Origin: Faecalitalea sp. UBA4312
GTDB taxonomy: Bacteria > Bacillota_I > Bacilli_A > Erysipelotrichales > Erysipelotrichaceae
Assembly (NCBI GenBank): GCA_002394635.1
Contig: DGUK01000048.1
Coordinates: forward strand, 1-6,438
Direction of reading: 5' to 3'
Length of the DNA: 6,438 bases
Shown: piece after piece, positions 1 to 5,868 of the stretch
Position numbering within the stretch: the stretch's first letter is position 1
How the letters are laid out: every line of letters starts with the position of its first letter
Program-made: the position numbers and the translations under genes
The notes under the pieces: model-generated
Told to the model about the DNA's origin: nothing
Database searches by the model: none
The model's input: only the letters and a program-made list of their open reading frames with translations

Positions 1-206
1 CAAGGATCTTAGAAAACACATTCCACGAAACGAACTTTACCGTCCAGGATGATCACAACCTGCGCTTGTACAATCTTGACCAATCGGTTGGAGAGATTGT
101 TTCCGCATACGTCGGGAATGGACTGGAGGTATCCGAAGCCCATACTTGCGAGGAAACACTGGAAGACTACTTCAAGCGGGTAACGGGAGGTGAAGGAATT
201 GCTTAA
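1..206 (+). CDS. ABC transporter ATP-binding protein, C-terminal end (partial, runs off the left edge)
   Basis: This is the last part of an ATPase subunit; the first whole codon is at position 3 and the TAA stop is at 204-206. Only about 67 residues are visible, so the Walker A, signature and Walker B motifs lie outside the window. The visible tail includes SVGEIVSAYV and ends ETLEDYFKRVTGGEGIA. The acidic-aromatic 'LEDYF...TGG' ending is common in ATPases of bacitracin-resistance (BcrA) and lantibiotic-immunity (LanF) type exporters. The stop codon overlaps the next gene, an ABC-2 permease, by 8 nt, which supports translational coupling. The protein would sit on the cytoplasmic face and energise the two permeases that follow. 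Family assignment rests mainly on this tail and on the gene order, not on catalytic motifs. Confidence 0.85.
   Translation, partial: RILENTFHETNFTVQDDHNLRLYNLDQSVGEIVSAYVGNGLEVSEAHTCEETLEDYFKRVTGGEGIA
185..193 (+). promoter_or_regulatory. Ribosome binding site that decides the first permease start
   Basis: GGGAGGTGA is a near-perfect anti-16S match inside the end of the ATPase gene. A GTG start at 190 would lie inside this site, which cannot work. A TTG at 199 has a 5-nt spacing and gives a protein starting MLKLVLSEFKKLK, which lines up with the start of the next permease (MLQLVTCEWKKLK). Confidence 0.7.
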
Positions 207-963
207 ACTGGTGCTGAGTGAATTTAAAAAACTTAAAAGAAGAAGATTTATCGCCTGGAGCATGGGCATCGCCTTTCTTTTTCCGACCCCGATGTTGTTC
301 CTTGCGATCCGGCAGGAACTATCCTTTGACGTCCTTTTCAGAATGGTATTCGTATTTGGAGAATTGTTGTTTCTGCCGTGCGTGCTGGGCATTTTGTCAA
401 CGATGATTTTTTTGCCGGAAACAGAAAATGACGTATTAAAAAACATACTTACGATTCCGGTAAGTAAAGCCGAGATATTTGTCTCAAAGTGTATCACTCT
501 TATGATATTATCGATCATCTACTGTTTGGCGGAACTGAGTATCACTATGGTTGTTTCGTGTTTTATCGGAGAAGCGATACAAGTCACATCGTTTATAGGG
601 TTCAGTGTATTAAGCGGGATCTTTATGTTTGCTGCTTCTTTACCGGTTATAGTATTTGTTGCCACATTTGGAAAAAATACTGTGATATCAAACATAGTAT
701 CTTTTATCTATGGTGTTACCTGCTTTTCCTTGGTATTTCTTTGCATGGGATACGGAGGAGAAGCTCTTCTTAAAACCGGAATAGCAGTGTTGCCGGTCGT
801 AACTGTGTTTAAATGGTATTTAGGATATTTTCCCCTCGCATCAAACTTGCAGGACTTTCTGCCATATGCAATTTCTACTGGTGGAACAATGATTTATATG
901 GTTGTTTTTTCGCTGATTATGCTTACGATAGGAACGATCACTTATAGAAAAAAGGAGGTATAA
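199..963 (+). CDS. ABC-2 type permease, first of a pair (bacitracin/lantibiotic-immunity exporter type)
   Basis: A 254-residue integral membrane protein, the usual size for BcrB/LanE/LanG permeases. About six hydrophobic helices are visible, near residues 17-36, 52-72, 95-122, 132-156, 162-183 and 226-247. A charged amphipathic start (SEFKKLKRRRF) precedes the first helix. Between helices 2 and 3 lies the conserved cytoplasmic segment ETENDVLKNILTIPVSKAEI, which matches NGTLKSIITIPISIKRLYIA in the following permease; in ABC-2 proteins this region meets the ATPase. I chose the TTG at 199 because the ribosome binding site at 185-193 excludes the GTG at 190. The gene overlaps the ATPase stop and ends 6 nt before the second permease. 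The likely role is membrane channel for export or expulsion of a peptide antibiotic; the substrate cannot be read from sequence. Confidence 0.88.
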   Translation: MLKLVLSEFKKLKRRRFIAWSMGIAFLFPTPMLFLAIRQELSFDVLFRMVFVFGELLFLPCVLGILSTMIFLPETENDVLKNILTIPVSKAEIFVSKCITLMILSIIYCLAELSITMVVSCFIGEAIQVTSFIGFSVLSGIFMFAASLPVIVFVATFGKNTVISNIVSFIYGVTCFSLVFLCMGYGGEALLKTGIAVLPVVTVFKWYLGYFPLASNLQDFLPYAISTGGTMIYMVVFSLIMLTIGTITYRKKEV

Positions 964-969
964 GAAGCT

Positions 970-1746
970 ATGCTGCAACTTGTGACATGTGAATGGAAAA
1001 AACTTAAGAAAAGCAATATTTTATGGATTATCATGGCAGGGGCCTTCTTTTCGGTATTTGTGACCTTTATGCAGTTTATAATGGCACTGAACATTGATGA
1101 TCATATCAGTAATTTTGAAGAATTTTATGTATCTACTATATGGAATAACTTTTGTGTGGCCTTTCCCTTTGTCATCACCATTATGGGAGGAATGATCTTT
1201 AATCAGGAATATAGTAACGGGACATTGAAATCAATCATCACGATTCCGATTTCAATCAAAAGATTATATATAGCTAAAATAATTATCATCGGTGTATTAG
1301 TTCTTGTTTTATCCGTAATAAACTACTTGTTTATGATTGCAGGAGCCAATCTATTACACCTTCCAGGAATCGAGGGATTTCACATTGTAAAATCATTTTT
1401 ACAGATTCTTGGTATGGGTATCTTTATTTTTATAGCTGTCCTGCCACTTATTATCTGGGGATTCAGAAAAATAAATGGATACTACCCTATGCTTGTTATT
1501 GCTTTTATGTACGGATTTTTTGGAATGTTTATTCTCCCGAAGGGTTTGGGTGACTTTTATCCAATCACTGCCGGTTTGCGAATTATAAAATATGTTGATT
1601 TGCCGGAAGGAAGCACTTTTGCAGCCTTGCTATCGGTAGCCGTCATGGTACTTATTTCTATACTGCTTATTTATCTTGTGCCTTATTCTTATGAAGAGGC
1701 AACCCAAAGCAGCCAGAAGGCAAACGTTAAAAAACAGCGCAGTTGA
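970..1746 (+). CDS. ABC-2 type permease, second of a pair
   Basis: A 258-residue membrane protein and a diverged paralogue of the preceding permease. It starts at ATG 970 with AAAGGAGG at 951-958 as ribosome binding site. Six helices can be seen, near residues 17-37, 60-78, 101-125, 140-165, 171-190 and 217-238. The ABC-2 hallmark NQEYSNGTLKSIITIP lies at 78-93, after helix 2. The C-terminus is polar and lysine-rich (ending ANVKKQRS). Two unlike permeases plus one ATPase is the LanF-E-G or BcrA-B-type arrangement, so the two probably form a heterodimer in one exporter. A peptide-antibiotic substrate is inferred from family resemblance and order only. No regulator or two-component system is visible; it may lie left of the window. 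Confidence 0.88.
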   Translation: MLQLVTCEWKKLKKSNILWIIMAGAFFSVFVTFMQFIMALNIDDHISNFEEFYVSTIWNNFCVAFPFVITIMGGMIFNQEYSNGTLKSIITIPISIKRLYIAKIIIIGVLVLVLSVINYLFMIAGANLLHLPGIEGFHIVKSFLQILGMGIFIFIAVLPLIIWGFRKINGYYPMLVIAFMYGFFGMFILPKGLGDFYPITAGLRIIKYVDLPEGSTFAALLSVAVMVLISILLIYLVPYSYEEATQSSQKANVKKQRS

Positions 1747-1824
1747 AATAGCTTGTTCAACTTTTTCATCCGGTTTTATTGTATGAAAGGAATATACTGA
1801 ATTAGGAGTGGTAAGAAATTTTCG

Positions 1825-2284
1825 ATGACAGGAATATATGAGTTTATAACAGAACGACTTATAATGCGCAGATATCCTATGGATGATGCCTGGATCCTTT
1901 ATGAAAAGTTTGGGTGTGATCCTCAAATGTATAGGTATTCCGGATTTTTATGGTTGGGCTATCGAGCATGAAGGACATTTGATTGGTACGATCGGAGCTT
2001 ATGAATATGATTCGAAAAGGAACTCTATTGAGATTGGATTAAGCATTGCGCGTGATGTTTGGAAAAACGGCTATGCAACAGAAGCTTTGATTAGCGTAAT
2101 AGAATATCTTACCAAACATGAAGGCATCAAGGTTATGACGGCATGGTGTGCATCGGATAATACAGGGTCTAAAAGAGCAATGCAAAAAGCAGGAATGAAG
2201 CAAGTTGCTATAGAAAAGGATGCTTTGGAAGTGGATGGAATGATATATGATAAGCTGGTCTTCGAGTATGTCTCACATCTATAA
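1825..2284 (+). pseudogene. GNAT-family N-acetyltransferase, broken by an internal deletion and frameshift
   Basis: Two reading frames together make a RimJ/RimL-like GNAT enzyme. The first (from ATG 1825) encodes the N-terminal strand and helix: TERLIMRRYPMDDAWILYEK, then CDPQMYRYSG, and stops at TGA 1969-1971. From about 1940 the homology continues in the next frame as PDFYGWAIEHEGHLIGTIGA. This includes the acetyl-CoA motif A (RDVWKNGYATEAL, matching R/Q-x-x-G-x-G/A) and ends at TAA 2282-2284. Intact relatives carry roughly 25 more residues between 'RYSG' and 'FYGWAI', so this is an out-of-frame deletion rather than a single miscalled base. CCGGAT at 1940-1945 can be read in both frames at the join and may be the deletion microhomology. 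A best Shine-Dalgarno match, AGGAG 1804-1808, is far from the ATG (16 nt). An internal ATG at 1883 opens the second frame, but its first residues are not GNAT sequence. The product is probably inactive. Confidence 0.8.
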
Positions 2285-2319
2285 ATGCCGGTTGGCAGAC
2301 ATGTTCATCTGAAAAAATG

Positions 2320-2369
2320 CAGACGTAAAACAGACGCAGATAGTTGTGTTTGATTTTACGTCTGTTTTT
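2320..2369 (+). terminator. Rho-independent terminator after the exporter/GNAT genes
   Basis: CAGACGTAAAA (2320-2330) pairs perfectly with TTTTACGTCTG (2354-2364) and is followed by TTTTT. The 23-nt loop is larger than usual and the stem is A/T-rich at its top, so efficiency may be moderate. An A-run just upstream (2312-2317) could let it act on both strands. Confidence 0.7.
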
Positions 2370-2552
2370 GCTTGAAATGGGAATAAAGAAAAGACTTCGA
2401 ATATAAAGAAACTGAGTTGAATATATTTTTGAAGACCTCTCTGCCCCTGCACAGCCGCTGGATTTTGATCCATCGAAGAAAAGAGCCATTAAAGTCTTGG
2501 GTAGCTGGTTTAGGTTGGATGCCTACGGATTGACAAACAGGATAAAAAAGAA

Positions 2553-2814
2553 ATGTTGTTTGCGGTGCTCTGAATTCTTGTGTATTGTTTCGCAACGATT
2601 CCTATAGGAGGAAATCTATGGGAAGGCTTTGGGATTGCTTATGAAGCAATTTTTATTTCATCGGTAATATTTGGAAGCGGGCATATCATAAACGTATTGG
2701 CAGGGCAGGCTAATATGAAAACAGTGATTCAAGTTTTCTTTGCGATTACCTGGGGATTCATTTTTTCATAATGTCAATTCTATCAATCGAGCCATTCTTG
2801 AATATCTACTGTAA
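2553..2814 (+). pseudogene. Decayed CPBP-family (CAAX protease/Abi-like) membrane protein remnant
   Basis: The clearest part is the frame at about 2598-2768, reading NLWEGFGIAYEAIFISS, then VIFGSGHIINVLAGQ and VIQVFFAITWGFIFS. This matches the second half of clostridial CPBP proteins, where 'SS..FG.GHI.N' carries a conserved His and 'Q..FAI..GF.F' forms the next helix. CPBP proteins are intramembrane proteases or bacteriocin-immunity-like proteins. The remnant is not functional as it stands. KKEMLFAVL at 2544-2570 runs in frame into TGA 2571-2573, the EExxxR catalytic glutamates are absent (NLWEGF passes almost straight to EAIFISS, suggesting an in-frame loss of about 35 residues), and the frame stops at TAA 2769. 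A possible tail (FHNVNSINRAILEYLL) continues in another frame to TAA 2812-2814. Coding traces upstream (about 2420-2550) are too degraded to assign. The promoter of the next operon lies in its 3' end. Confidence 0.7.
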
Positions 2815-2826
2815 TTGGAATATAAT
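2798..2826 (+). promoter_or_regulatory. Sigma-70/SigA-type promoter of the methyltransferase operon
   Basis: TTGAAT (2798-2803), a 17-nt spacer and a perfect TATAAT (2821-2826). Transcription should begin near 2833, giving a 5' leader of about 90 nt before the methyltransferase start at 2925. The -35 lies inside the CPBP remnant, so the promoter may have arisen or been fixed after that gene decayed. Confidence 0.65.
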
Positions 2827-2835
2827 TTAAAAGCA

Positions 2836-2860
2836 GTTAGATATAACTAACATACTAGTA
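2836..2860. promoter_or_regulatory. Candidate operator: two adjacent palindromes just after the predicted transcription start
   Basis: GTTAG-ATATAA-CTAAC (2836-2851) is a 5-bp-arm inverted repeat, directly followed by the 8-bp palindrome TACTAGTA (2853-2860). The position just downstream of the predicted start fits a repressor site of MarR or TetR type. No cognate regulator gene adjoins it in the window, so the function is inference only. Confidence 0.35.
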
Positions 2861-2924
2861 CCTTTTAGAAAACATAACTTTACATCTATCAAAGGATCTG
2901 GAAAAGAATTCAGGAGGTATGATA

Positions 2925-3548
2925 ATGGGATTATTTAAGAAATTTGTGAGCCAGACCCGCAAGCCGGAAGGGATTCTTGGAAAAATGATGCTGGGCGGCA
3001 TGAATTCGGGTCATGCAAAGATGGCCGACTGGGGCTTTTCTCATTTACCGGACATCACACCGGCAAAAGCGGTGGATCTAGGCTGCGGTGGTGGCCGGAA
3101 CGCTGGTGAATTGTTAAAGAAATATCCGAAAGCACACGTGACAGGGGTAGATTATTCCGCTTTGTCTGTGGAAAAAGCTAAGGATTACAATAAGGATATG
3201 ATTGCTGAAGGACGATGCGAAATCATGCAGGGGGATGTGTCCGATCTTCCGCTTTCCGCCGAAGCGTATGATCTGGCAACCGCATTTGAAACGATCTATT
3301 TCTGGCCGGGACTTGAGAAGTGCTTTACACAGGTCGCAAAGGTTCTGAAGCCCGGTGGCTATTTTATGATCTGCAATGAATCGGATGGAACGGATCCTAC
3401 CAGCTTGAAGTTTGAAAAGATCATTGACGGCATGAAGAATCATACGGCCAAGGAAATCGAAGAAGCGTTAAAAATAGCCGGGTTCGCAGAAGTAAAGAGC
3501 GAGCATCATCCATCCAAGCCGTGGCTTACCGTGCTGGCAAGGAAGTAA
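2925..3548 (+). CDS. Class I SAM-dependent methyltransferase
   Basis: A 207-residue soluble enzyme predicted to move a methyl group from S-adenosylmethionine to an unknown acceptor. Rossmann-fold landmarks appear in order: motif I VDLGCGGGRNAG at residues 50-61 (the glycine loop that holds SAM), the ribose-binding acid in TGVDYS (Asp76), GDVSDLPL at 103-110, motif IV-like YDLATAFETIYFW at 115-127, and motif VI LKPGGYFMI at 141-149. These fit the UbiE/Methyltransf_11-like group. I chose ATG 2925 over ATG 2919 because AGGAGG at 2912-2917 is 7 nt from the first and only 1 nt from the second. It is the first gene of a four-gene unit and is followed 10 nt later by a membrane protein gene. Nothing in the sequence reveals the substrate (small molecule, lipid or protein). 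Confidence 0.9.
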   Translation: MGLFKKFVSQTRKPEGILGKMMLGGMNSGHAKMADWGFSHLPDITPAKAVDLGCGGGRNAGELLKKYPKAHVTGVDYSALSVEKAKDYNKDMIAEGRCEIMQGDVSDLPLSAEAYDLATAFETIYFWPGLEKCFTQVAKVLKPGGYFMICNESDGTDPTSLKFEKIIDGMKNHTAKEIEEALKIAGFAEVKSEHHPSKPWLTVLARK

Positions 3549-3558
3549 GAGAGTTGGT

Positions 3559-4326
3559 ATGAACACAATAGGCATTGATTACAATCTGGATCGCCCGCGA
3601 ATCAAAAAGCTGTTGACCATTGGACTGTTTGCTTCGATTCTTACAGGTGTCGGCGATTTCCTGCTCGGTTATGCAGAGCAGGCTCCTGCTTCCACGGTCA
3701 CAACCAGTATCATGGCAGGCGCTTCGCATCTTACGGACTGGCAAATGATTGCTGGTGGTCTGATGGGAGCTATTGGCATCTTTCTTGAGGGACTGGCTTA
3801 CTTTGGTGTTTACCGGCTAATGGCGGGTGCATCACCGAAGTATGCGCATATCTTTCGGGCCGGCATATTTGGTTATATCTGGTTGGCTCCTATTGGGGCT
3901 CATATGAATATGGCCGTATTGAACCTGGTGTATAAGTATCTTCTCCAGACCGACGCGGCCTTGGCGATAAAGGTGACAAATCTGCTTTTTTACGGCTTCA
4001 GTCAGCCGTTGTATCTGCTTCTGTTTGTCTTCTGGGTGCCTATGATGGTTGTCCAGTTTATGGCCTTTGCGAAGGGGCTGACCCCGTATCCAAAGAAAGC
4101 AAAATGGTTCTGTGTGCCGATTGGTGCCATTCCGGCCTTTATACTTGCAAAGATCTTTGGTCTGCAGACAGCTCTCGGAGCAGCTATCTGGACGATGTTC
4201 CTGAGCTTCGGAAATGCCTTTACTTTTGGTGGCCTACTGTTGACTTTACCGGATCAACCAGCTTTTGAAAGGTTTCAAAAGAAGGATCAAATAGACCTGT
4301 CGGAAAGGGAAAAGGAAACCGCATGA
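3559..4326 (+). CDS. Polytopic membrane protein, DUF6796-like, function unknown
   Basis: A 255-residue protein with about seven hydrophobic helices, near residues 18-37, 63-87, 98-116, 117-130, 141-172, 183-201 and 205-229. It has a short charged N-terminus and a polar, Glu/Lys-rich C-terminal tail (from about residue 233). Distinctive intramembrane features are GVGDFLLGY (30-38) in helix 1, a histidine-containing APIGAHMNM (110-118), and GFSQPLY (146-152). The pattern resembles proteins labelled DUF6796, which I recall but cannot verify here. It starts 10 nt after the methyltransferase stop with only a weak ribosome binding site (GAGAGTTGG region), suggesting coupling to the upstream gene. 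Its stop overlaps the next start as ATGA. Embedded polar and acidic residues could suit a transporter or membrane enzyme, but no catalytic signature is clear. Confidence 0.85.
   Translation: MNTIGIDYNLDRPRIKKLLTIGLFASILTGVGDFLLGYAEQAPASTVTTSIMAGASHLTDWQMIAGGLMGAIGIFLEGLAYFGVYRLMAGASPKYAHIFRAGIFGYIWLAPIGAHMNMAVLNLVYKYLLQTDAALAIKVTNLLFYGFSQPLYLLLFVFWVPMMVVQFMAFAKGLTPYPKKAKWFCVPIGAIPAFILAKIFGLQTALGAAIWTMFLSFGNAFTFGGLLLTLPDQPAFERFQKKDQIDLSEREKETA
4262..4281. repeat. Perfect 9-bp inverted repeat inside the DUF6796-like gene
   Basis: CTTTTGAAA and TTTCAAAAG are separated by GG, a 20-nt palindrome in the part encoding the polar C-terminal tail, about 40 nt before the next start codon. It may be chance, a DNA-binding site, or an mRNA hairpin affecting translation of the following gene. 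Confidence 0.4.
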
Positions 4327-4736
4327 ACAAAACACTGAAAACGAATCCGGGAGAGTTTACCGCACAAATCGAGCTGGTCTTTCAAAGTCTTATAAAAACC
4401 CTTGCAGATGCTGAAAGGATCCGAATCTATGACGGAATGGGTTATGAAGACCGACCGCTCCCACAGAAGGAAGAAATCTGCAAAGTATATGATAACGACC
4501 TTCTTGACTGGTTAAAAAGATTTCATGCGCGTCCGGGATCCGAACTTTATCGCTTGATGAATAAGAGTCTGGGCTTTATAGATAATTTCGGGCATCTCAT
4601 GAGGCTGATTGGCAGAAGCTCGGAAGTAAAAGTCACTGGTTATGACATCTCGGAAATGTGGATAAAAAGAGCGGTGAACAGTGATGATCCGCAGACAGAA
4701 ATTCTGCAAGGCGGTAAGATTTCCTGTTTTGTGTGA
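4323..4736 (+). CDS. Hypothetical soluble protein, family not recognised
   Basis: A 137-residue, mostly polar protein without signal peptide or membrane helix. I do not recognise the family. The first half is predicted helical (EFTAQIELVFQSLIKTLADA). A central Asp/Tyr-rich stretch (RIYDGMGYEDRPLPQ) leads to another helical region with DLLDWLKRFH and DNFGHLMRLIGR. It is translationally coupled to the upstream gene by an ATGA overlap and has AAAGGA at 4311-4316, 6 nt from the ATG, so it is very likely expressed. It ends abruptly (GGKISCFV). In the +1 frame an open stretch (RFPVLCDRNESSDIVITE) continues to a stop at 4795-4797, so a small 3' frameshift cannot be ruled out. Its role is presumably tied to the methyltransferase or the neighbouring membrane proteins. 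Confidence 0.72.
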   Translation: MNKTLKTNPGEFTAQIELVFQSLIKTLADAERIRIYDGMGYEDRPLPQKEEICKVYDNDLLDWLKRFHARPGSELYRLMNKSLGFIDNFGHLMRLIGRSSEVKVTGYDISEMWIKRAVNSDDPQTEILQGGKISCFV

Positions 4737-4787
4737 TCGGAACGAAAGCAGTGACATTGTGATTACTGAACGAAAGGAGAACCTATT

Positions 4788-5288
4788 ATGCTTTTAACGC
4801 TTTTTCTTACTATTGTTTTTTGCGCGGCGATGGCCATGATGCTTGTATCCTGCGTAGCGTTTATTCAGGATAATAAATTTTTCGCCTCTGCTCCAAAGGA
4901 AGCAAGGGATGTGCTGGTACAAAGAGATAAAGAACTCTTCTACGGAGCCAGAGCCATCGGATGGACACTTTTTATCATGAGTGTTCTGATGATCCTCGGC
5001 GTGGTCGTGATTGCCATCTGGGACGGTTTAAGAAGCGGATTCTCATTCCGGCAGTTCTTTTTGAGATTTGTGCTGATCTTAACGATTTATAAGATTTGCG
5101 ACATGACCCTCATTGACAATTTTCTGCTTTTAAAGTTTCGCTTCTTTCAACATTATTACCCGGAAGCGGCAAACGTGATGACAGGAAGAAAGTATGGTTT
5201 TAACATCAAAAGCCAATTGCTGAAACTCTTTGTGATATTCCCGGCTGTATCCGCCCTTGTGGCATGGATCTGCTCTTCATTTGTATAA
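4788..5288 (+). CDS. Small four-helix membrane protein, function unknown
   Basis: A 166-residue protein with four hydrophobic helices, near residues 2-26, 57-79, 90-108 and 144-166. The N-terminal helix contains a Cys (MLVSCVAFI), but a following cytoplasmic-type loop and later helices argue against a lipoprotein. The loop between helices 1 and 2 is charged (APKEARDVLVQRDKELFYG), and the one between 3 and 4 is aromatic and basic (KFRFFQHYYPEA, GRKYGFNIKS). The start is ATG 4788 with AAAGGAGA at 4773-4780 (7-nt spacing), a better site than those of the two preceding genes. It follows the unknown soluble gene by 51 nt with no terminator between them and is closed by a strong terminator 26 nt after its stop, so it is the last gene of the operon. 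I do not recognise the family. Confidence 0.82.
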   Translation: MLLTLFLTIVFCAAMAMMLVSCVAFIQDNKFFASAPKEARDVLVQRDKELFYGARAIGWTLFIMSVLMILGVVVIAIWDGLRSGFSFRQFFLRFVLILTIYKICDMTLIDNFLLLKFRFFQHYYPEAANVMTGRKYGFNIKSQLLKLFVIFPAVSALVAWICSSFV

Positions 5289-5314
5289 AAGGAGCATTGC
5301 TACATAAAAAGAAG

Positions 5315-5356
5315 CCTCCGATCCACATGGATCGGAGGTGTTGTTTTAGTTTTTCT
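5315..5356. terminator. Strong rho-independent terminator closing the methyltransferase operon
   Basis: CCTCCGATCC (5315-5324) and GGATCGGAGG (5329-5338) form a perfect 10-bp GC-rich stem with an ACAT tetraloop. A T-rich tail follows (TGTTGTTTTAGTTTTTC). The A-run upstream (5306-5310) means it could also stop transcription from the minus strand, where the Rrf2 remnant ends. Confidence 0.88.
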
Positions 5357-5475
5357 TTAGTGCGCTTTGAATGTCTGTTTTCATTTACGCTGTCTACCGC
5401 TTTATAAATATCATAGAAGGGAATCTGATCAGGTGTTTATGATAGCGCTATTCCACTTTTTCCCTGGCTGATGTT
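5346..5475 (-). pseudogene. Rrf2-family transcriptional regulator remnant
   Basis: Read on the minus strand from 5475, the codons give NISQGKSGIALS, a TAA stop (5439-5437), then TPDQIPFYDIYKAVDSVNEN to 5377. This matches the core of Rrf2 proteins: the wing after the DNA-binding helix ('...G.SG..LA') followed by the 'P..I.-.DIY.AV' helix. The stop sits where Lys is typical, so a single AAA-to-TAA change could explain it. The N-terminal helix-turn-helix is missing because the match is lost near 5475-5485, where the ATC hydrolase remnant begins. The downstream 'HENPNPxCPVG' part with its cysteine is also missing. A shifted-frame tail, DIQSALKKN then TAA at 5346-5348, resembles the segment after CPVG and may mean a second deletion; this tail is weaker evidence. 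Rrf2 proteins are often redox or cysteine/iron-sulphur responsive; this copy cannot be functional. Confidence 0.65.
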
Positions 5476-5794
5476 AAAGCAGGCGAAGTGGTCAAGAGAC
5501 CATATTGAAGAGTATCCGATGAACTGGTTTTATTATTTTAAAAAGGTTCCGGGAAAGGATGAATACTACATTACACATAAACAGTGTGGTATTTGTAAAC
5601 TGACAGAACAAGAGCACTGTAAGGAAATTACGAAATATTTGTGCATGATGGATTATTATACTTTTGAAATGCAGCTGGCTGTTCTTGACCGGACAAAAAC
5701 ACTTGGCTATGGGGATGATGAATGTAATTTTCATCTGATGAGCAGGGAAAGAGCGAAGGAAATCGGATTTGTGAAAAGTCCGGATGCAAAGTAG
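5471..5794 (+). pseudogene. L-2-amino-thiazoline-4-carboxylate hydrolase-like protein, C-terminal half only
   Basis: A 107-codon frame matching the C-terminal domain of ATC hydrolase-like proteins. Landmarks are YPMNWFYYFKKVPG (15-28), the cysteine cluster CGICKLTEQEHC (39-50) with YLCMMDY (56-62), and RTKTLGYGDDECNF (74-87). The founding enzyme hydrolyses a thiazoline ring on the way to cysteine; most homologues in anaerobes have no proven substrate. Family members are usually about 200 residues or more, so the N-terminal half is absent. The ATG at 5471 lies in sequence that reads as Rrf2 on the other strand and has no ribosome binding site (upstream is ACTTTTTCCCTGGCTG), so it is probably not a natural start. 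Truncation by recombination or deletion at about 5471-5485 is the likely cause. The C-terminal motifs remain intact, implying recent truncation. It could be expressed as a small protein, but nothing supports that. Confidence 0.75.
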
Positions 5795-5868
5795 GGAATT
5801 CGTTTCATTTTGCCGTTCTGAGATATGAGACAAAGATAATAAACAATGTACAACCGACAATAAATAAA

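Noticed and set aside
9..518. A 169-codon open frame on the minus strand
   Set aside because: It lies antisense to the ABC ATPase end and the first permease, which have clear homology-like features, ribosome binding sites and operon spacing. Its protein has a low-complexity Ser/Asn composition typical of a shadow frame.
218..773. Short plus-strand frames at 218-406 and 489-773 within the first permease
   Set aside because: Cysteine- and tyrosine-rich shadow translations of a membrane protein gene, with no ribosome binding site.
1747..1824. A separate promoter for the GNAT gene (TATACT at 1793-1798)
   Set aside because: No acceptable -35 at 16-18 nt; read-through from the exporter genes is simpler.
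1630..1926. Minus-strand frame across the second permease end and GNAT start
   Set aside because: Overlaps two better supported coding regions and has no recognisable motif.
1883..2284. Taking the frame from ATG 1883 as an intact 133-residue acetyltransferase
   Set aside because: The first 19 or so residues are an out-of-frame reading of the real N-terminus, there is no ribosome binding site, and a central GNAT segment is missing. A broken gene fits better.
2208..2595. Several overlapping minus-strand frames
   Set aside because: They run through the terminator and the decayed CPBP region, and none shows a domain or a start signal.
3114..3744. Minus-strand frames opposite the methyltransferase and DUF6796-like genes
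   Set aside because: Shadows of well supported genes.
4512..4757. Minus-strand 81-codon frame
   Set aside because: Antisense to the coupled hypothetical gene, with no start signal.
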